Assembly: GCA_001443445.1 (NCBI GenBank)
Contig: LDXN01000021.1
Location: forward strand, 1-43,035
DNA length: 43,035 bases
Direction of reading: 5' to 3'
Source: Candidatus Dadabacteria bacterium CSP1-2
Lineage (GTDB): Bacteria; Desulfobacterota_D; UBA1144; Nemesobacterales; CSP1-2
Shown piece after piece: positions 41,819 through 43,035 of the stretch. The number at the start of each line of letters is the position of its first letter. The stretch's first letter is position 1. Made by a program: the position numbers and the translations under genes. The notes beneath the pieces are model-generated. The model was given only the letters and a program-made list of their open reading frames with translations. It was not told the origin of the DNA and ran no database searches.

Positions 41819-43035
41819 ATGAAAAGCCACGTTTACTTACTAACCAAAGACCAAAAACTCATAAAAGAGGTACAAAGTAGCCTACCTGAAAATGTTGAGC
41901 TTACTACAAGCGATGAAGCTAAATCTGCTAATGGAGCGGACGCCGTTCTTCTTGATGTAGATAGCCTAGGTATCAGCGCTTTAAACAGATTAAAAAACGA
42001 GTCTTTCATAATTATAGTTACAGCACAAAAGGGATCACGTTATCTTATTGAATCAATGACCTTTGGCGCATTCGACTGTATCTTTAGACCTATTGTCCGT
42101 TCTACACTTATTGAAACCCTTGACCGTGCCATTGGCATAAAATCTGAGCTTCAAAGCAACCTAATTAGCTTCCCTGGAGAGATAGAAGGAAGTAGCGTTA
42201 CCTGCGCAATTGTGGGTAACTCGCCAACGCTTCAGGAGGTATGCAAGCTTATCGGTCAAGTTGGAAGAGTTGAGGTTCCTGTCTTAATCACTGGTGAAAG
42301 TGGAACTGGAAAGGACCTAGTTGCTGAATCAATCTGGAAGGTTAGCACAAGGTGGGAAAAGCCATTTGTCGTAATAAACTGTGCGGCAATTCCCGAAACA
42401 CTCCTTGAAGCAGAACTCTTCGGTTACGAAAAGGGGGCCTTTACTGGAGCTGCTTCATCACACATAGGGAAATTTGAGGAAGCCAGTGGCGGAATAATCT
42501 TTCTTGATGAAATTGGAGACATGTCGCTTTCTCTTCAGTCAAAGTTGCTAAGAGTGCTTCAAAATGGCACTTTCTACAGGGTGGGAGATAATAAAGAAGT
42601 AAAAGTTGATATTCGTGTAATTGCCGCAACAAATAAAGACCTTGAAGAGATGGTTAGTAAAGGAAAATTCAGGGAAGATCTTTATTTCCGCATAAACGTT
42701 GTGAGAATCCACCTACCATCGCTCAGAGAAAGAAAGGAAGACACACCCCTATTAGTAGAGTGTTTCACTCGACGTTATAGCTCTCAAACCGGAAAAGAGA
42801 TAAAGGGCGTGAGCAAAAAATTTTTAGATAAGCTGATGGAATATGACTGGCCAGGGAATATCAGAGAACTAGAAAACACAATTAGAAAGGCTATTGTTTT
42901 CACAAAGACACCTTACCTAACTTCTTACGACTTGAACCTAAATAAACCAATCTCCTTTCAAGAAACAAAAGAAACCTCATTTACTGAACCACTTCGTAAT
43001 GTCGTACGAAGCCTTCTTCGCTCAAGAGGTATGAA
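41819..43035 (+). CDS. Sigma-54-dependent response regulator, atypical receiver, cut by right edge
   Basis: ATG 41819 opens a frame that runs off the window after 405 codons. Residues 1 to about 110 are a receiver-like domain. The phospho-acceptor-like D46 (AVLLDVDS) and T68 (IIVTAQ) are present, but the conserved Lys is R90 (IFRPI), and the N-terminal acidic pair is reduced to one Asp (YLLTKDQ). Residues about 140-370 are an AAA+ domain: Walker A GESGTGKD from G159, the sigma-54 contact GAFTGA at 206-211, Walker B GGIIFLDEIGD, and FREDLYFRINVVRIHLPSLRER split in two motifs. A DNA-binding helix-turn-helix should follow beyond the edge. It is divergent from the cysP-like gene. Its sensor kinase, if any, is not seen, and no ribosome binding site is clear. 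Confidence 0.93.
   Translation, partial: MKSHVYLLTKDQKLIKEVQSSLPENVELTTSDEAKSANGADAVLLDVDSLGISALNRLKNESFIIIVTAQKGSRYLIESMTFGAFDCIFRPIVRSTLIETLDRAIGIKSELQSNLISFPGEIEGSSVTCAIVGNSPTLQEVCKLIGQVGRVEVPVLITGESGTGKDLVAESIWKVSTRWEKPFVVINCAAIPETLLEAELFGYEKGAFTGAASSHIGKFEEASGGIIFLDEIGDMSLSLQSKLLRVLQNGTFYRVGDNKEVKVDIRVIAATNKDLEEMVSKGKFREDLYFRINVVRIHLPSLRERKEDTPLLVECFTRRYSSQTGKEIKGVSKKFLDKLMEYDWPGNIRELENTIRKAIVFTKTPYLTSYDLNLNKPISFQETKETSFTEPLRNVVRSLLRSRGM

Overview
The window reads as a chromosomal segment of a Gram-negative bacterium. The genes point that way: a periplasmic PBP4-type peptidase, a soluble lytic transglycosylase, an Aas-like fused acyl-ACP synthetase/acyltransferase, KsgA, QueF and a sigma-54 activator. 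Most genes are A+T-rich (a hand-counted 60-base sample at 35221-35280 has 22 G/C). Gene content is core and biosynthetic and does not fix the taxon; a deltaproteobacterial-grade or candidate-phylum lineage would fit, but that is a guess.

Layout. 1-1300 is an accessory edge: the tail of a CopG-type antitoxin, a HEPN-like protein and a small cysteine-rich protein resembling a phage head-morphogenesis domain. 1527-4444 holds a divergent nitroreductase-like protein, a D-2-hydroxyacid dehydrogenase and an acidic orphan protein. 4743-8071 is a compact run: acylphosphatase, metallo-beta-lactamase-fold hydrolase, FtsB/DivIC-like protein, membrane protein and GAF-GAF-GGDEF diguanylate cyclase. 8311-19831 holds rsmA, a PBP4-type dacB, polA, thiL, two overlapping DUF21/CBS/CorC paralogues, hisB and hisH. 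20021-24032 holds a lytic transglycosylase behind an orphan Opp-type permease, queF, a 59-residue lysine-rich protein and tRNA-Gln(CUG). 24300-32513 holds the Aas-like protein, a CoA-binding protein, metY-metX, hicBA, an ECHDC3-like crotonase and a CBS protein. 32743-41646 holds a thiosulfate sulfurtransferase, an IscU/SufU-like scaffold, a ComEA-like protein, coaBC, threonine ammonia-lyase, HU and the operon cysP-like permease - sat - cysH. The right edge cuts a sigma-54-dependent regulator with an atypical receiver domain.

Sulfur assimilation is the clearest functional theme: sulfate uptake, activation to APS, reduction to sulfite, and homocysteine synthesis by MetX/MetY, with a sulfurtransferase and an Fe-S scaffold nearby. 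Sulfite reductase is not in the window.

The most unusual feature is the density of short palindromic intergenic elements of many families. Several touch coding sequence. They supply the stop codons of metY and sat, overlap the first possible starts of metX and of the first CorC-type gene, and one 143-base element is translated inside the N-terminus of the lytic transglycosylase. I saw no CRISPR array, rRNA or intact transposase. The best candidates for something undescribed are the left-edge gene trio and the behaviour of these palindromes.
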